Assembly: GCA_963576735.1 (NCBI GenBank)
Contig: OY755175.1
Location: forward strand, 4,604,401-4,668,400
Length of the DNA: 64,000 nucleotides
From: Bedellia somnulentella
Lineage: Eukaryota; Arthropoda; Insecta; Lepidoptera; Bedelliidae
Direction of reading: 5' to 3'
Shown: one piece after another, positions 22,960 through 35,617 of the stretch
How positions within the stretch are numbered: the stretch's first letter is position 1
Layout: each line of letters opens with the position of its first letter
Made by a program: the position numbers and the translations under genes
The notes under the pieces: model-generated
Database searches by the model: none
Told to the model about the DNA's origin: nothing
What the model saw: the letters and a program-made list of their open reading frames with translations, nothing else

Positions 22960-24560
22960 GGCAAATAGGACGATATTACAAAGCACTAAAATGAATTTCA
23001 AACGCAGGGTTCCATATTTGATGATGCACTAGTTAATTTAGTTTTTATTTGAGCCGCGTCTCGCCGTTTAGAATTCGCTTTGTGCACCTGACTGGATTAT
23101 TAATTTACTGCCTTTTGGGAGGGCTCGGAGGGTTACGTTTTGTCAATTTGATTTGATTAAAAGCTAGTGCTCTCGGGCATACTTTGACTGAGTGTTTCAT
23201 TAATTTATATTGGTTCTAGGGTATCCTTTGATGGTACTTATGACAGTCTGTTAGTACTTATTTTTGTTTAAAGAAGCTTTTAGACTTTTAGTCAAAGCGT
23301 AGTAGGGGTGGTTGGGATTTTCGATCTTTCGGTGATATTTTTATACTATTAGACACTAAACAATGAGATAATAGTTATTTCCATAATTATATCACTAAAA
23401 CCCAAACCATAGTATGTAAAAAAAGTAATAAAATACATTGCCCCAGGGCTTAACTAAAATACAAAACAACTTATTTAAGGAAAATACAGAAAAATATCAC
23501 TAAAACTAAACAACATAAAAAAATCACAATCAAAATTAAAAAAACTACAAAATACCACTGCAAACATAACTAAATACATGGTTTAAGAAAACTATCTGAG
23601 GCAAGGAATGGTTTCTGGCTCAGCAAATAATAAAGGCGTACTTGCCTCTATAATAAGCAGAACCTAAAGGGCTTAAAAGTCACGTCACCGACGTATCAAC
23701 AAGTGTAATATAATAAATGTTTATTTACCGAGAGTCAATTTTGATAGTAAGTGTTTGTCTTCGCGCTAATCGGGTTGCCAGAAAAGCTTAGCTGAAATAA
23801 AATTTACTTCACGCAATCGCGTATTAATCACTTCTGAAGGTATTATTTTAGGGTTTGTTTGCGTTTTGCACTAAGACATATACTTTTTTCGATTTAAAAT
23901 TTAACAAAACACCAAAAAAACTCTTTATGGTGATTTTATTACACTTATAAAAAAAATAAGTCTATTCAAGTTTCCATATTAAAATTTCTGTATGTATTTT
24001 GAATTTTTCAGAACAGCCAGTTGTCCGCTCTTGTTTTGAGCTGACTTTAGCTTAATGGTAAATTACTTGATATTACTTCTGAAAGTTGTAGCTTACCGTT
24101 AGCAAAAGAAATTTTGAATTGGTTTTAGAGCTTTTCGTCACAAACACACAAATCTTTTTTCTTCTAGTATATGTGAAAGTTAGGGTAAAAATTTACCCTA
24201 CAAAATCAGTTGTCTTTTGACGTAAGAATTCAAGGTTTATGAAGCTCAACAAATTATGTTCATTGTGTATAGTCTATATAATAAAAATTAATATAATGAA
24301 AATGAAAATGTCAATTAAGTTTTGACAGTACGAAGTCAGTCAGGTTAGCTAGTAAAAGTTAAATAACAGTTTTTTTAAACACATTCCCCCATCATAAAAT
24401 GATGAATGATGAGCTGAATGAAAATATACAGTATATAATGATATATCCTAAAAAATATACCCCAAAATAGTAATCAAATTAACGTTTTTTCGCTACTTCA
24501 TACTATTATAAATTAATTACGATCTCAACAAAGAACCTTAGAGTATGAAATTAAATACAA
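22960..24560. other. AT-rich spacer, nothing recognised
   Basis: No repeat family, reading frame or RNA is supported. Confidence 0.5.
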
Positions 24561-24564
24561 AAAC

Positions 24565-24835
24565 TGGTGATACGATACAGCTATAAACTCTTTTGTTACC
24601 GCCCTAGGGCTGCATCATTAAATAACCAATATGAAGGCTTCTTTATTAAAGCTGGAGGCGGTATCGGTGTAGCGTTCCATTCAGGTTGCCTAGGAACCCC
24701 TCCCGAGCTGGGCTCGTTTCCTAGCAACCATTTGCCCGGGATTTCGCTATGTCTATCTGAGCTATTTCTACGAACCTCATCCCGGGCACTCTATGACGCA
24801 AATGGGAAATGTTTATTGAATATCTATTATAAAGT
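24565..24835. repeat. solo X-box repeat module
   Basis: An isolated, diverged copy of the 17240-19160 module. It has CAGCTATAAACTC, AAGGCTTC, GGTTGCCTAGGAACC, the X-box GTTTCCTAGCAAC at 24716-24728, TTTGCCCGGGAT and CTGAGCTATTTCTACGAACC. A copy 5.4 kb from the array suggests a dispersed repeat or an ancient local duplication. Confidence 0.7.
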
Positions 24836-24839
24836 GATG

Positions 24840-26245
24840 AAATTTGTAATTTTGTGTAAGTTTTGTAAGGCAATCTATGAATGTACTGACGCGTCCCACA
24901 TTCTTGCTCTAAAAGAAATGTTTGTAACTTCTGATCGATACAATATTAAGTAATCCTGTTTGATCTAAAGAATAGCTACTTCTGAAATCAGCGGTGCTGA
25001 TTGCCAGGTTGCAAAACGTTTCATGTTTTTATTGTAAAATATGATTTACGCTTATTAGTCCTTTGAATACGCCTATCACTGAAGAAGAAATTAACAACTT
25101 TTGTTAAAATAAAATCTATATTAAATAACGATTAATAGTCTCTTAATACAATTTAACTACACGAATCTACAGTGAACAAAAATCTATCATCGGCTTAGTC
25201 AGTTCCTCACATACACCAGTTTTTCTGTTTTTTTATGTCTTATGGGATTTCAGCTTATGTTAATAATAATGGTACCAATTTCGAGAAGGTTCAAATATAA
25301 AAGAATAGGAGACACTTTCTTTCTCATCTGAATAACAAATATTTAAAAATTATACGGTTTCACAATGAAGCTCAATGGGCGATGTTTTCATTAAAGCAAT
25401 CTTTTCCTGAAAATCTTTGGATGGTAAGGTCAGTATAATGAGACTAATGTTATCTAATTGTACAAAAAATTATGAAAATAATAAATTAAACTATTCTAAA
25501 CTGTATTTAGTTTCAATCGGGTACAATTAAGTAAGTAAAATAAAATAAAGGACGCGGGGAGATACGCAGTACATATTATTTAAAGAAAGTCAAAACTCAT
25601 GCTAATTGAAAACCTCCTCATTTTTTGCAGTCGGTTAGTAATAAGTATAAATTTCGTACTGTTATGTAAGGGTGGATCCCTCGGTTGTCTCTATTACTTT
25701 GGGTGAAGAGACTGGGTTTCATTTTAATTATTTTACGAAATTAATCATTAGTTCTACGATGTAATGAAAAGAACAAGCAGGGAATATCGTTTCAAAAAAG
25801 ACCGACCGACCGACCGGCAATAAATGAAGTTGTCTAAATTATTTATCTTAGAAAATTGGGATAACATTCGAATTTTGCTTTAAGTTTTATATGTGAATAT
25901 TCATTTAAAGACCATTTACGAAAAATTAAGGATTTGCTATCCCTAAATAATTTTATAACCTCTTAGAGAAAACGAAAAATTGTTCAAAAGGGGGTAAAGT
26001 GTCGGAAGAGTATAAATAGTATATATTAAGTAAGTTATGCTTAACTATAATCTATGTTTTCTTATAAGGCTTTTTTTAGGCTCTAAGTATGCTCAATCAA
26101 ATAGGTTAAGTTAAATCCATAATATAAAATAATAAGACATTCAAAAGATTCCATGCAGAGCTTCTTTTCAACTTTAACGTATAAATTATAAGCATTTATG
26201 GAGTACTCCCACCTTAATGTTTTTAACAATTATAACCTTTTTTCA
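24840..26245. other. AT-rich spacer
   Basis: Nothing recognised apart from a short (GACC)n run at about 25800-25816. Confidence 0.5.
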
Positions 26246-26247
26246 TT

Positions 26248-26303
26248 GCCGTGTAGTTTCGGCTTAGAATAACACTACCCCTTTTCTACCCGTGGGAGGT
26301 GTG
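26248..26303 (+). repeat. SINE-A 5' fragment
   Basis: GCCGTGTAGTTTCGGCTTAG through CCCGTGGGAGG. The rest of the element is missing. Confidence 0.55.
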
Positions 26304-26357
26304 ATTTTTTTGAGACAGACTCAAAATTACTTGGGTATACTCACATTAGTTTGAGAC

Positions 26358-26604
26358 ATACATACATATACTTACGGCTATAAATCCCTTAACGGGGTAG
26401 CCAGAGCTTTGGAATGAGAAATTCCTCAGCCACTTTTGGAAGTTGATTGGGGAAAAGATGGTAATAATAAACGTTTTTGGTGACGGGTCTCCAACTACAT
26501 CGCCCAAAAATCACTTAATAAGCCCCTATACCCTTAGTCGCCTCTTACGATCACCCTCGGGTAGAAATGGGGTAGTGATATTCTAAGCCGACACTACACG
26601 GCAA
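26358..26604 (-). repeat. SINE-A copy with 10-bp target duplication
   Basis: Complete minus copy flanked by AGTTTGAGAC at 26348-26357 and 26605-26614. Confidence 0.85.
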
Positions 26605-26644
26605 AGTTTGAGACCTTAGTTAATAAGGTTGATTAATTATATCT

Positions 26645-26765
26645 GCTGTGTAGTATCGGCTTAGAATAGCATTTTCCCTATTTATTCCTATCGGTCGTAT
26701 AAGAGGCAATTTAGGGTAGGGAATTATTGGGCGATGTGGTTAGAGACCCATCACGAACAACCTTA
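26645..26765 (+). repeat. SINE-A partial copy
   Basis: 5' end and middle (GCTGTGTAGTATCGGC to GACCCATCACGAACAACCTT); the 3' end is lacking. Confidence 0.65.
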
Positions 26766-26793
26766 AAATCTTATCTAACTATTATTTTATTGT

Positions 26794-27046
26794 GCTGTGT
26801 AGTGTCGGCTTAGAATAGCACTACCCCATTTCTTCCGGTGGGTGTACGTAAGAGGCGACTAACGGTATTGGGGCTTTTAAGGGATTTTTGGGCGATGCGG
26901 TTGGAGACCCATCACCAAAAACCTTTATCTCAACATGTTTTCCCCACTCAACTTTCCAAAAGTTGCTGTGGAATTTCTAATTCCCTAGCTCTGGCTACCC
27001 CATCTAGGGATTTATAGCCGTGAGTATGTGTGTGTGTGTGTGTGTA
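26794..27046 (+). repeat. SINE-A copy ending in (TG)n
   Basis: Complete copy whose tail has become a (TG)n microsatellite at 27027-27045 instead of (TATG)n. Confidence 0.8.
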
Positions 27047-27308
27047 TTTTAAAAGTGGGTAAGGATTTTTTTTATTCCGAAGCTCTGGCTACTTCTTCTT
27101 GGGATTTTTCATCTTTGTTTCTTTTTTAAGTATATTACATCTAACAATTATATCATACTTACTTAGTTTTTATTTCGTTAAAATTGGATACTTATTAATC
27201 CTAATTTATTTTATCTTTGTATACAATTTATTTCATAATAAATATATTTTATAAAATAAATATTATTAGCAAATACAATCTATAACAATATTTAATAAAC
27301 ATTTATAA

Positions 27309-27680
27309 CAACCGGATAGCCCAGTGGGTAGAACACTCGGTTATCGTGCAAACGACTAGTGTTCAAATCCTGGGTCGGGCCTACACCAATTTGTCTTTTC
27401 TAAAGACATATGTGTGGTTAATTTATCATGGTTGTTATTGGTGAGGGAAAACATCGTGAGGAAACCCACATGGCTGAGTTGTACTTAGTCATGTGACAGT
27501 GTATTCGTACAAAACGGCGATAGGCCTGCCCCCTATCACGTGAGTACACTGTCCATGCAAAACGTGGGTACTCTGAACACCAGGTGACAAAGTCACGTGA
27601 TGTTCAGAAGTATTAGTACCTCTGCCAACCCCTTCGGGGATATTCGGCGTGAACGTTTATGTTATGTTATGTTATGTTAT
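27309..27680 (+). repeat. SINE-B copy, full length
   Basis: tRNA-like head (A box ATAGCCCAGTGGGTAGA, B box GTTCAAATCC) and complete body. The 3' hairpin is CCAACCCCTTCGGGGAT, followed by CGGCGTGAACGTTT and an (ATGTT)n tail. Confidence 0.85.
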
Positions 27681-27959
27681 AAAAAAAAAATAAGATAACA
27701 CCACTTTGACACGGTATTTTTATGAAATATGGTAATAAAATTTGATATCTACCATAGCCAGCAGGTGTAACGATTGTAAATAACTAAAAGATGAGCAATT
27801 AGAAGTAATAAATGAAAAATGCAAATAAACCTTTCATTTTAGGTTTCCCTAATAAGTATTAATGATCAGAATAATTAAAATAAATTGCAAATAAATAAAG
27901 AATAAGTATATCAGGTATACATTTTTCTTACTGGTAAATTATATTAAAATTGTTTATAG

Positions 27960-28198
27960 CAAAATTAACATCTACTAGTAATCCACCCCAGCTTTACACG
28001 GGTAGTGTAATGCAATCACTGCTTACTCTCACTGATATTAAAAATTATGATGTCATAGCAGTCATGTTATATGCACTTTGTTTCTTCTGAACCTGAAGGT
28101 TTTTGCTAATTATTGGTGGTATGTACTTTTTAAATTATTTGCCGTCGGGCCTGTTAATTACAGATAAGCAATTACGCAAATATTTACTTTCCCCTTTA
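27960..28198. repeat. old repeat shared with about 42630-42770
   Basis: ATGTTATATGCACTTTGTT and ATTGGTGGTATGTACTTTTT recur in diverged form near 42640-42760. Family unknown. Confidence 0.35.
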
Positions 28199-28207
28199 TA
28201 AATTCTA

Positions 28208-28456
28208 GCTGTGTAGTGTCGGCTTAGAATAGCACTACCCCATTTCTTGCGGTGGGTGTACGTAAGAGGGGACTAACGGTATTGGGGCTTTTTAAGGGAT
28301 TTTCGGGCGATGCGGTTGGAGACCCATCACCAACAACCTTTATTCTACCATCTTTTCCCCACTCAACTTCCAAAAGTGGCTGAGAAATTTCTAATTTCTC
28401 AGCTCTGGCTACCCCTTTTAGGGATTTATAGCCGTGAGTATATGTATGTATGTATG
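28208..28456 (+). repeat. SINE-A copy with 9-bp target duplication
   Basis: Complete copy flanked by TAAATTCTA at 28199-28207 and 28457-28465. Confidence 0.85.
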
Positions 28457-28705
28457 TAAATTCTAGATAGATGAATAAAAAAATGGCATGAGTGTTTAAT
28501 GAAATGAAATTGTTATAACCTACCGAATTCCAAGAAAGAACTTTCTGTAGTTCAGTCGTGGTTAATTAACAAACATCTAAACTTCCAAATAACATTTTTA
28601 ACCCTTAAGCGAAGAATTTTGTACTTCCCTCATGCATATATATATTGAATTGTAATCGCATATTCACAACGATTGTTATACAGCTAAGTCCAAAATTGAG
28701 AAAAA

Positions 28706-28948
28706 TCCTTACTTATATAATAAATGGGAAAGTGAGTTTGTTTGTTTGTTTATTTGTTCCGCTTTCACGCCGTAACTACTTAACCGATTGCTTTGAAATT
28801 TTGCAGAAGTATAGTTAGAAGTCCGAATTAAATAAAAGGATACTTTTCATTACGGAAAAAATGATATTTCCGAGGGAAATCGTGGGAATGAGAAGTTTTA
28901 GCAATATAACCGAATTCCACACGGGTGAAGCCGTGGGCGGAAAGCTAG
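28706..28948 (+). mobile_element. non-autonomous Helitron, Lep1-like
   Basis: Starts TCCTTACTTATATAATAAAT and ends CTAG, inserted between A (28705) and T (28949). A 5-bp hairpin (CACGG/CCGTG, 28920-28935) lies 13 nt before the end. Internal text (CCGCTTTCACGCCGTAACTA, then GTGAAGCCGTGGGCGG) is typical of the short Helitrons abundant in Lepidoptera. It has no coding capacity. Confidence 0.75.
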
Positions 28949-29392
28949 TAATATATAAACGTCAAACCCCAACTTACGCCCTTAGGGATTAAATTATTTA
29001 AAATCCCTCGTAATGCTCACTAATATCTTAAAAGAAACCTACCTTTTATCAAGTTTCTATGTACAGAAAGAAGAAAATGTTAATAAAAAAATGACTCCTC
29101 TATTTTAGTCCTTTATGGAAAAAATATGTTCTTTTACTTACGCATATCGTTAAAAAATGAAATCAAAATCCTACACATACAAAAAAGCTACAAACAAACA
29201 TCATTCTTATTGCTCATTCATATAATAAAGGAAACCCTTAAACGAAATATCAAGTTTCAAGGTACAGTAGTTTCAGCAGTGCGTTGATTATAAGTCAGCC
29301 AGTCAGTTTTTCCTTTTATATACATACTAGCTAGCTGACCCGACAGATTTCGCACTATCAAAAACTTATTGACATTCACTTGAAGGATATGG

Positions 29393-29772
29393 ACAACGCG
29401 ATAGCTCAATGGGTAGAACACCGGTTAAAGTGCAAGCGACTAGTGTTCAAATCGCGGGTCGGGCCTACACCAATTTGTCTTTTCTAAAGACATATGTGTG
29501 GTTAATTTATCATGGTTGTTAACGGTGAGGGAAAACATCGTGAGGAAACCCACATGGCTGAGTAGCACTTAGCCATGTGACAGTATATTCGTTATAGTAG
29601 TATATCAGTATAAACGGCGATAGGCCTGCCCCCTGTCACGTGAGTACTCTGTCCATGCAAAACGTGGGTACTCTGAACACCAGGTGACAAAGTCATATGA
29701 TTTTCAGAAGTATTAGTACCTCTGCCAACCCCTTCGGAAATATTCGGCGTGAACGTTTATGTTTATGTTTAT
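29393..29772 (+). repeat. SINE-B copy, full length
   Basis: Head ACAACGCGATAGCTCAATGG, B box GTTCAAATCGC, complete body and the CGGCGTGAACGTTTATG end. Confidence 0.8.
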
Positions 29773-30030
29773 TATGATAAAATGATTAAATCTACAAATT
29801 AATAAATATAATGCAACCATATTATATATTATTTTGTTTATAATTGTTTTTTGTTCCATTTTACTTATTTTTACTTTATTGCTAATTTTATTGCATCATA
29901 TTATTGTTATTTTAATTTTAGTTTAATTATACTTTATTTAGTGCACTTATTTTGGCATTGTAACAGAGCCGAATCAAAATTATTGTAAAAAGGTAATGTT
30001 TGTAAGAATGCTGTTTGTGTACGTATTAAT

Positions 30031-30191
30031 TAACATAACATAACATAAACGTTCACGCCGAATATCCCCGAAGGGGTTGGCAGAGGTACTAATACTTCTG
30101 AACATCACGTGACTTTGTCACCTGGTGTTCAGAGTACCCATGTTTTGCATGGACAGTGTACTCACGTGACAGGGGGCAGGCCTATCGCCGT
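30031..30191 (-). repeat. SINE-B copy, 5' truncated
   Basis: The 3' half only, from CGGCGATAGGCCTGCCCC to the (ATGTT)n tail, minus strand. Confidence 0.8.
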
Positions 30192-30194
30192 AAA

Positions 30195-30995
30195 TAAATT
30201 AAATAAATAAATAGATATAATAATAATAAAATTTGATTTATTCAGACAATACAAGTCCATTATTGTTAGTACTCCTTAACCTATGTTAGTAACAAGACAA
30301 TTCAAATTAATTAATTACTATAAAATTACTCTAGTTTATAAATTACACAAATTCAGTTCAATAATTACAAAAATTACAAAATAATTACAAAATCAGTCGA
30401 ACCAGCCTAGCTGTTTTCTAGATTTGCGCTTAGAAACACATTTAGCGATCCATTTTTATTATATAGATGTGAATTTGTATCGTTTCTTCACACACCTCCG
30501 TATTGTTTTACATGTATCTAAGATATGCATAAAATATGGGCGTTGGCAGCGCATTCATACTGAAAGTGCTTATTGCATTTATAGCTAGAAAAATACTTCC
30601 CATAGAAAAGAGTAAGTGTTATTTTAAGCCGACTCTAAACAGCCATTTCTCTCCAGTATAATTTAAGGTAGTGTATCTTACACTTTCTTATTTGCTAACC
30701 TTTTTTCTGATCCATTTGTGCCGATTAAAATTAGAATTACACACAAGATCCATTTAAAGAAAATGGACTGAAAGAGTTCAAAAACCACACAAATTTCATT
30801 CAACATAATTTTATGTGACGACGGATGACGAACCTAGAGAAGCACAAAGGCAGTACTAACCCTTTTTTAGAAGCATTTTGTCGTTCTATTTTTCAGTCTA
30901 CACTGCCCCAAGGAAAAAACACTTAATGAAACAAGAATTTTCTTCCCAATAAACCTAGATATTTTTCTTCGATTTTATTTTTAAAACTAACCATA
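30195..30995. other. AT-rich spacer
   Basis: Nothing recognised. Confidence 0.4.
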
Positions 30996-30999
30996 GACA

Positions 31000-33245
31000 A
31001 CCTGAAAATTACCAGCTCACACTTTTGTGACCAGACAAGACAGTAGCACTTGCCTAGATTATCTTATATTTAGAACAAAAAATCCCTCCACAACCTATCT
31101 TGTTGAATCGACGACGGTCACCGTACATGATACCATCGTTTTCTGTCTATCTATTCATAATAAACCGGTCTACTGTATAACAAATATCACTAAACTAGAT
31201 TATGTTCACATAAAGAATGAAATCGCTAATACGGATTTTAATGAAATACTAAAGGAAGACGACTTAAAGTGGCCATGTCAGTTTTATCATCTACTTTGAC
31301 AAATATAATTAATAATAATATAGAATTAAAATCCCTATCTAGACGTAGTAAAATTATCATACCTTGGATTACGGCTGGATTATATCCCACCGTGACAAGA
31401 TTCATCAGAGGATAAAAAGGGATCCCAATAATGAAACACTAAAATTAACTGACTAAAGATATCGCAATCACTGTAACACTTTACTTAGAAATTTGAAATA
31501 AGCATATGATCAAAACAAACTGCAATAGGCAGGTAAAAATAGTAGACAGCTTCGGCAAGCGATAAAAACCATATCCCATACTACTTCTAACAAAAGCCAA
31601 AACCAAGAACTGTTACAAATTAATAGCTATCCCTCTGAAAGCTTAAACAGCGTTAATAATTACTTTGCCACAGTAGGTAAAGAACTTGGTGATAATATTT
31701 TGTCAAAGAACAACTCTAACAACCGGTCGCACAGCTTAAAAAGAAACTGCAACTCGTTAGTTATGCTCGACACGGATGGCAGTGAAATATCTTCATTGAT
31801 TTTAGGTTGGAAAAATGAATGCTCGGTTGGCATCGATAAAATTCCGAATAAAGTATTAAAAAAATCTATAGAAATACTAACATATACATACATATTCTAC
31901 GGCTAGAAATCCCTTAACGGGGTAGCCAGAGCTTTGGAATGATAAATTCCTCAGCCACTTTTGGAAGTTGATTGGGGAAAAGATGATAATAATAAACGTT
32001 TTTAGTGACGGGTCTCCAACCACATCGCCCAAAAATCACTTAAAAAGCCCCGATACCCTTAGTCGCCTCTTAAGATTACGTGTGTTAGTAGTGTCGTAGT
32101 GTTATTCTAAGCCGACACTACACGGCAAAGAAATACTAAGTCCAATTTTATCAAGCGTTTTTAATACGTGTCTTAAATATGGCACTTTCCCAGATTGCCT
32201 TAAAATGTCAGTTATAACCCCAATTCACAAAACCGGTGACAAAAACTGTGTCAAAAACTACAGACCAATATCCATCTTGCCATTTTTATCAAAAATACTT
32301 GAAAAATGATTAAACTCAAGACTAACTAACTTTTTATATAAGAATAATACTATAAGCAACAATCAGTTTCGTTTAGACGCGGAAAATCGGCCAACGATGC
32401 GGTTCTTGAAGTCACTAATTATATCAGTAAAAATTTAGACATGCGTAATAAGTGCTTGGCTATCTTTATAGATTTGACTAAAGCATTTGACACAGTTTCA
32501 ATTCCTTTACTCCTGACTAAACTGGAAGCAATCGGAATTCGAGATATGTGCTTACAAATTTTCAAAAGTTACCTGGAAGATAGAACCCAGTGTGTAAAAG
32601 TAAGTCATTACATAAGTAACCGGTTGCCAGTCACTTTTGGAGTGACGCAAGGCAGTATGTTAGGCCCTACCCTATTGAATATCTATATTAATGATCTGCT
32701 GGAATATAGACCTAATATTGATAAAATGGTTGATTATGCAGATGACACAGTTCTACTTTATGCTGCAAAACAATGGGATGAGCTTTTTGGCAGAGCCTAA
32801 AGAGGTTTTGATAGTGTTACAAATTGGCTGCTATCAAAAGTACTAACACTTAATGCTGAAAAAACTAAATGCATGATCAACATCGTTTAAATATCTTGGA
32901 GTAACATTAGATCATAATCTTAATTTTAAAAATCACATTAAGGCTCTTTGCACTAGATTTAGAAAATTTGATTTACTTATTTAGAAATCTTCGACAAGCT
33001 TACGGCGGCTCTCTCCTCAGAAATACTTATATAGCACTGTGCTAGACGATACTTTCTTATTGTATTCTATCTTGGGGAGGTGCTTGCAAAACCACCCTTG
33101 AGGAACTTGAGGTCGCTCAAAGAGCTATTCTTAAAGTTTGTACTTTTAAGCCTTTGCTCTTTCCAACGAAGTAGCTATATTCATATTGTCAGGTCCTAAC
33201 AGTAAGACAACTTTACATAAAAGCCGTTATTATATACATGCAAAC
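31000..33245 (+). pseudogene. broken non-LTR retrotransposon (endonuclease end plus RT)
   Basis: Pieces in order: endonuclease C-terminus (TRQDSSTCLDYLIF at 31030, VHDTIVFCLSI), linker, then RT block 1 (ITPIHKTGDKNCVKNYRPIS) near 32210-32280. The palm follows at 32441-32800, with IFIDLTKAFDTVSIPLLL, FGVTQGSMLGPTLLNIYIND and YADDTVLLY. The thumb region is further degraded. Frameshifts and stops (for example LEK*LNSRL) show it is dead. The motif style fits the Jockey/CR1-like LINE group; the clade is not resolved. A SINE-A sits inside it, and a mariner fragment abuts its 3' side. Confidence 0.75.
31881..32128 (-). repeat. SINE-A inserted in a LINE, 11-bp target duplication
   Basis: Flanked by AGAAATACTAA at 31870-31880 and 32129-32139. 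Removing it rejoins the LINE, which dates this SINE as younger than the LINE. Confidence 0.9.
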
Positions 33246-33283
33246 CAAGACAAAAAAAGGAAGGATATAGCCTTTAAAACCTG

Positions 33284-33729
33284 TCAGCATCTTATTCGCC
33301 TATTGTCATGAATTAAATTTTTCACTTCCACCACGTTTTCATCCGTGACAGCCGTTAGAGGGCGACCACTTCTTTCTTCACCCCGCAAAGTTAATCGACC
33401 ACGCTTGAATTCTTTATACCAACGATACACGGTTGCCTTGGAAGGCCCTTCATCCATAAACGCCATTTGAAGTCTATCGTATGATTCGTCTGGTTTTAAG
33501 CGATATTTGAAATCGTAAAAAATCATAGCGCGAAAATGTTCCCGGCCCAGATTAATTTTTCAGTAAGACACGACAATTTAAAATAGCTCGTAATAAATAA
33601 AGAGGGAAATTTTAAAATTGGAACGTACCTTTTTTTATTTATAAAGACTCATATTTTCAGTATACATTACAACCGGCCAGTGTTTCATACATTAAAACCT
33701 TTTTTCGCAATACTTTCTGAGTGGCCTGG
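33284..33729 (-). pseudogene. mariner transposase N-terminus and terminal repeat
   Basis: The minus frame 33526-33284 reads MIFYDFKYRLKPDESYDRLQ, then GPSKATVYRWYKEFKRGR and RSGRPLTAV, the paired helix-turn-helix region of mariner transposases. Upstream, CCAGGCCACTCAGAAAGTAT on minus begins next to TA (33730-33731), as expected of a mariner terminal repeat and its TA duplication. The catalytic domain and the other end are missing. Confidence 0.7.
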
Positions 33730-33799
33730 TAGTGTATAATTTTTAAACGGGTACTACAATGGACGCATAAGAAAATATTTTAAATATTTTTGTTCATGA

Positions 33800-33910
33800 A
33801 AACCTCATGTGGGGATTATTACTAAAAAATAAAAAAAAAATAAAGGAAAAAAAAATTCGACACAGGCGGGAATTGACCCCGCGACCTCGGGTATACGCCC
33901 CCATCGCTCT
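33800..33910 (-). repeat. SINE-D 3' half (split copy)
   Basis: From CATGAAAACCTCATGTGGGG through the T arm and anticodon region to ATCGCTCT. The missing half resumes at 35618, beyond an inserted LINE. Confidence 0.7.
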
Positions 33911-35616
33911 ATATTATATTCATAAATTATTATATTATATTCATAATATTTTATTCATAAAATTGGGACATTATGGCATCGAAGGTGACGCACTTAAATT
34001 AATAAAGTCCTACTTCTCAGATTGAATACAAAAAGTGCAAATCGATAAAATAAAATCATCTGGATCTCATGTAAAAATGGGTGTTCCACAGGGATCTATA
34101 TCAGGCCCATTTTTGTTTCTAGTATATATTCAAGATTTGCCGTTCATGGTCGAGAAAAGGTCTGAAATAGTATTATTTGCTGATGATACTTCTTTAATTT
34201 TTGACGTTAAAAATAATTCGGAAAATACTGACGATGTAAATAATGCAGTTTCCCAAATTCAAACATGGTTTGCTTCAAATAATCTTGTACTTAATGCCAA
34301 AAAAACCAAATGTATTAAATTTGCATTACCAAATGTTAAAAGTGTTGATAATTACATTAAATAATGAAAAATTACCATTTACGGATAGCGCAGTTTTCTT
34401 AAGGATACATCTGGAGTCAAAGCTCCAACGGGGACCCCACATTAGCGCGCTAGCTGGCAGGCTAAGCAGTGCTGCCAATGCCGTTAGAAAAATAAGACAT
34501 TTAACTGATGTACAGACGGCTCGTTTAGTTTCCTATAGTTATTTTCATAGCATCATGTCTTATGGCATTTTACTCTGGGGCAGAGCTGCTGATGTTGGGT
34601 CCATATTCATTCTACAGAAAAGAGCAATAAGAGCAATTTATAATTTAGGTTCACGAGATTCCCTTAGAGAATTGTTTTAAACCATAAATATAATGACACT
34701 GCCATGTCAATATATTTATGAAAACATCATGTATGTAAGAAAAAATTTGAAAACATTTTCCAAAAACTGTGACAGACATACTAGAAGTATTAGAGATAAT
34801 AATAAAATTTTAATTCAAAAGTACAGATTGTCAAAAATAAATACATCTTTTATGGGGTTATGTGTAAAATTTTATAATAAAATACCTGATGACATTTTGA
34901 ATCTAACAGAAAAGAAATTCAAAGTAATTATAAAACGCAGTCTTCATTTAAAAGCTTATTACAGTTTAAATGATTATATGATAGATGAAACTGCTTGGTG
35001 TCACCAGGGCTCTATTCAGGATATTTTCAGACATACACCAATATTGTAATATGATTAAGAAAAGATGTGTGTTGCTGAGTTTCTTACGGGTTCTTCTCGC
35101 AACAATACACCTTCCGAATCCGAAGTAGAGTCAGTAGAGTAAGATTTAACTTATACGTAAGTTTGTGACGTTAAAAAAATAGAGAACATTTCTTTTTATT
35201 TTAAAATAAATATTTTTTACATAACATACATAACATAAACGTTCACGCCGAATATCCCCGAAGGGGTTGGCAGAGGTACTAATACTTCTGAACATCACGT
35301 GACTTTGTCACCTGGTGTTCAGAGTACCCACGTTCTGCATGGACAGTGTACTCACGTGATAGGGGACAGGTCTATCGCCGTTTTGTACGAATACACTGTC
35401 ACATGACTAAGTACAACTCAGCCATGTGGGTCTCTTTGAGCAACCGTGATAGCCCAGTGGGTAGAACACTCGGTTATCGTGCAAACGACTAGTGTTCAAA
35501 TCCTGGGTCGGGCCTACACCAATTAGTCTTTTCTAAAGACATATGTGTGGTTAATTTATCATGGTTGTTAACGGTGAGGGAAAACAAATATTTTTTATCT
35601 TTATCTTATCTTTATC
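33911..35616 (+). pseudogene. 5'-truncated Jockey/CR1-like LINE
   Basis: Starts within RT (LGHYGIEGDALKLIKSYFSD, then a stop) and continues with MGVPQGSISGPFLFLVYIQD, IVLFADDTSLIF and NAKKTKCIKFALP. After a frameshift near 34350 it continues LAGRLSSAANAVRKIRHL and MSYGILLWGRA. A stop at 34678 is followed by an in-frame tail (QKYRLSKINTSFMGLCVKFY, SLHLKAYYSLNDYM). The 3'UTR has TCTTCTCGCAACAATACACC and a (TTATC)n tail at 35591-35616. It is inserted in SINE-D and hosts a SINE-B in its tail. Confidence 0.8.
35220..35585 (-). repeat. SINE-B with 5' inversion (twin priming)
   Basis: 35220-35440 is the 3' half on minus. 35443-35585 is the 5' half (CAACCGTGATAGCCCAGTGG to GTGAGGGAAAACA) on plus. 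Together they account for nearly the whole SINE, lacking only about 10 nt at the join. The unit is flanked by a perfect 12-bp duplication, AAATATTTTTTA, at 35208-35219 and 35586-35597. This shows a single insertion with an inverted 5' half. Confidence 0.9.
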
Positions 35617-35617
35617 T

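Noticed and set aside
29322..29345. TACTAGCTAGCTGACCCGAC as another Helitron or element end
   Set aside because: Only ~20 bp resemble a known repeat start; no partner end was found.
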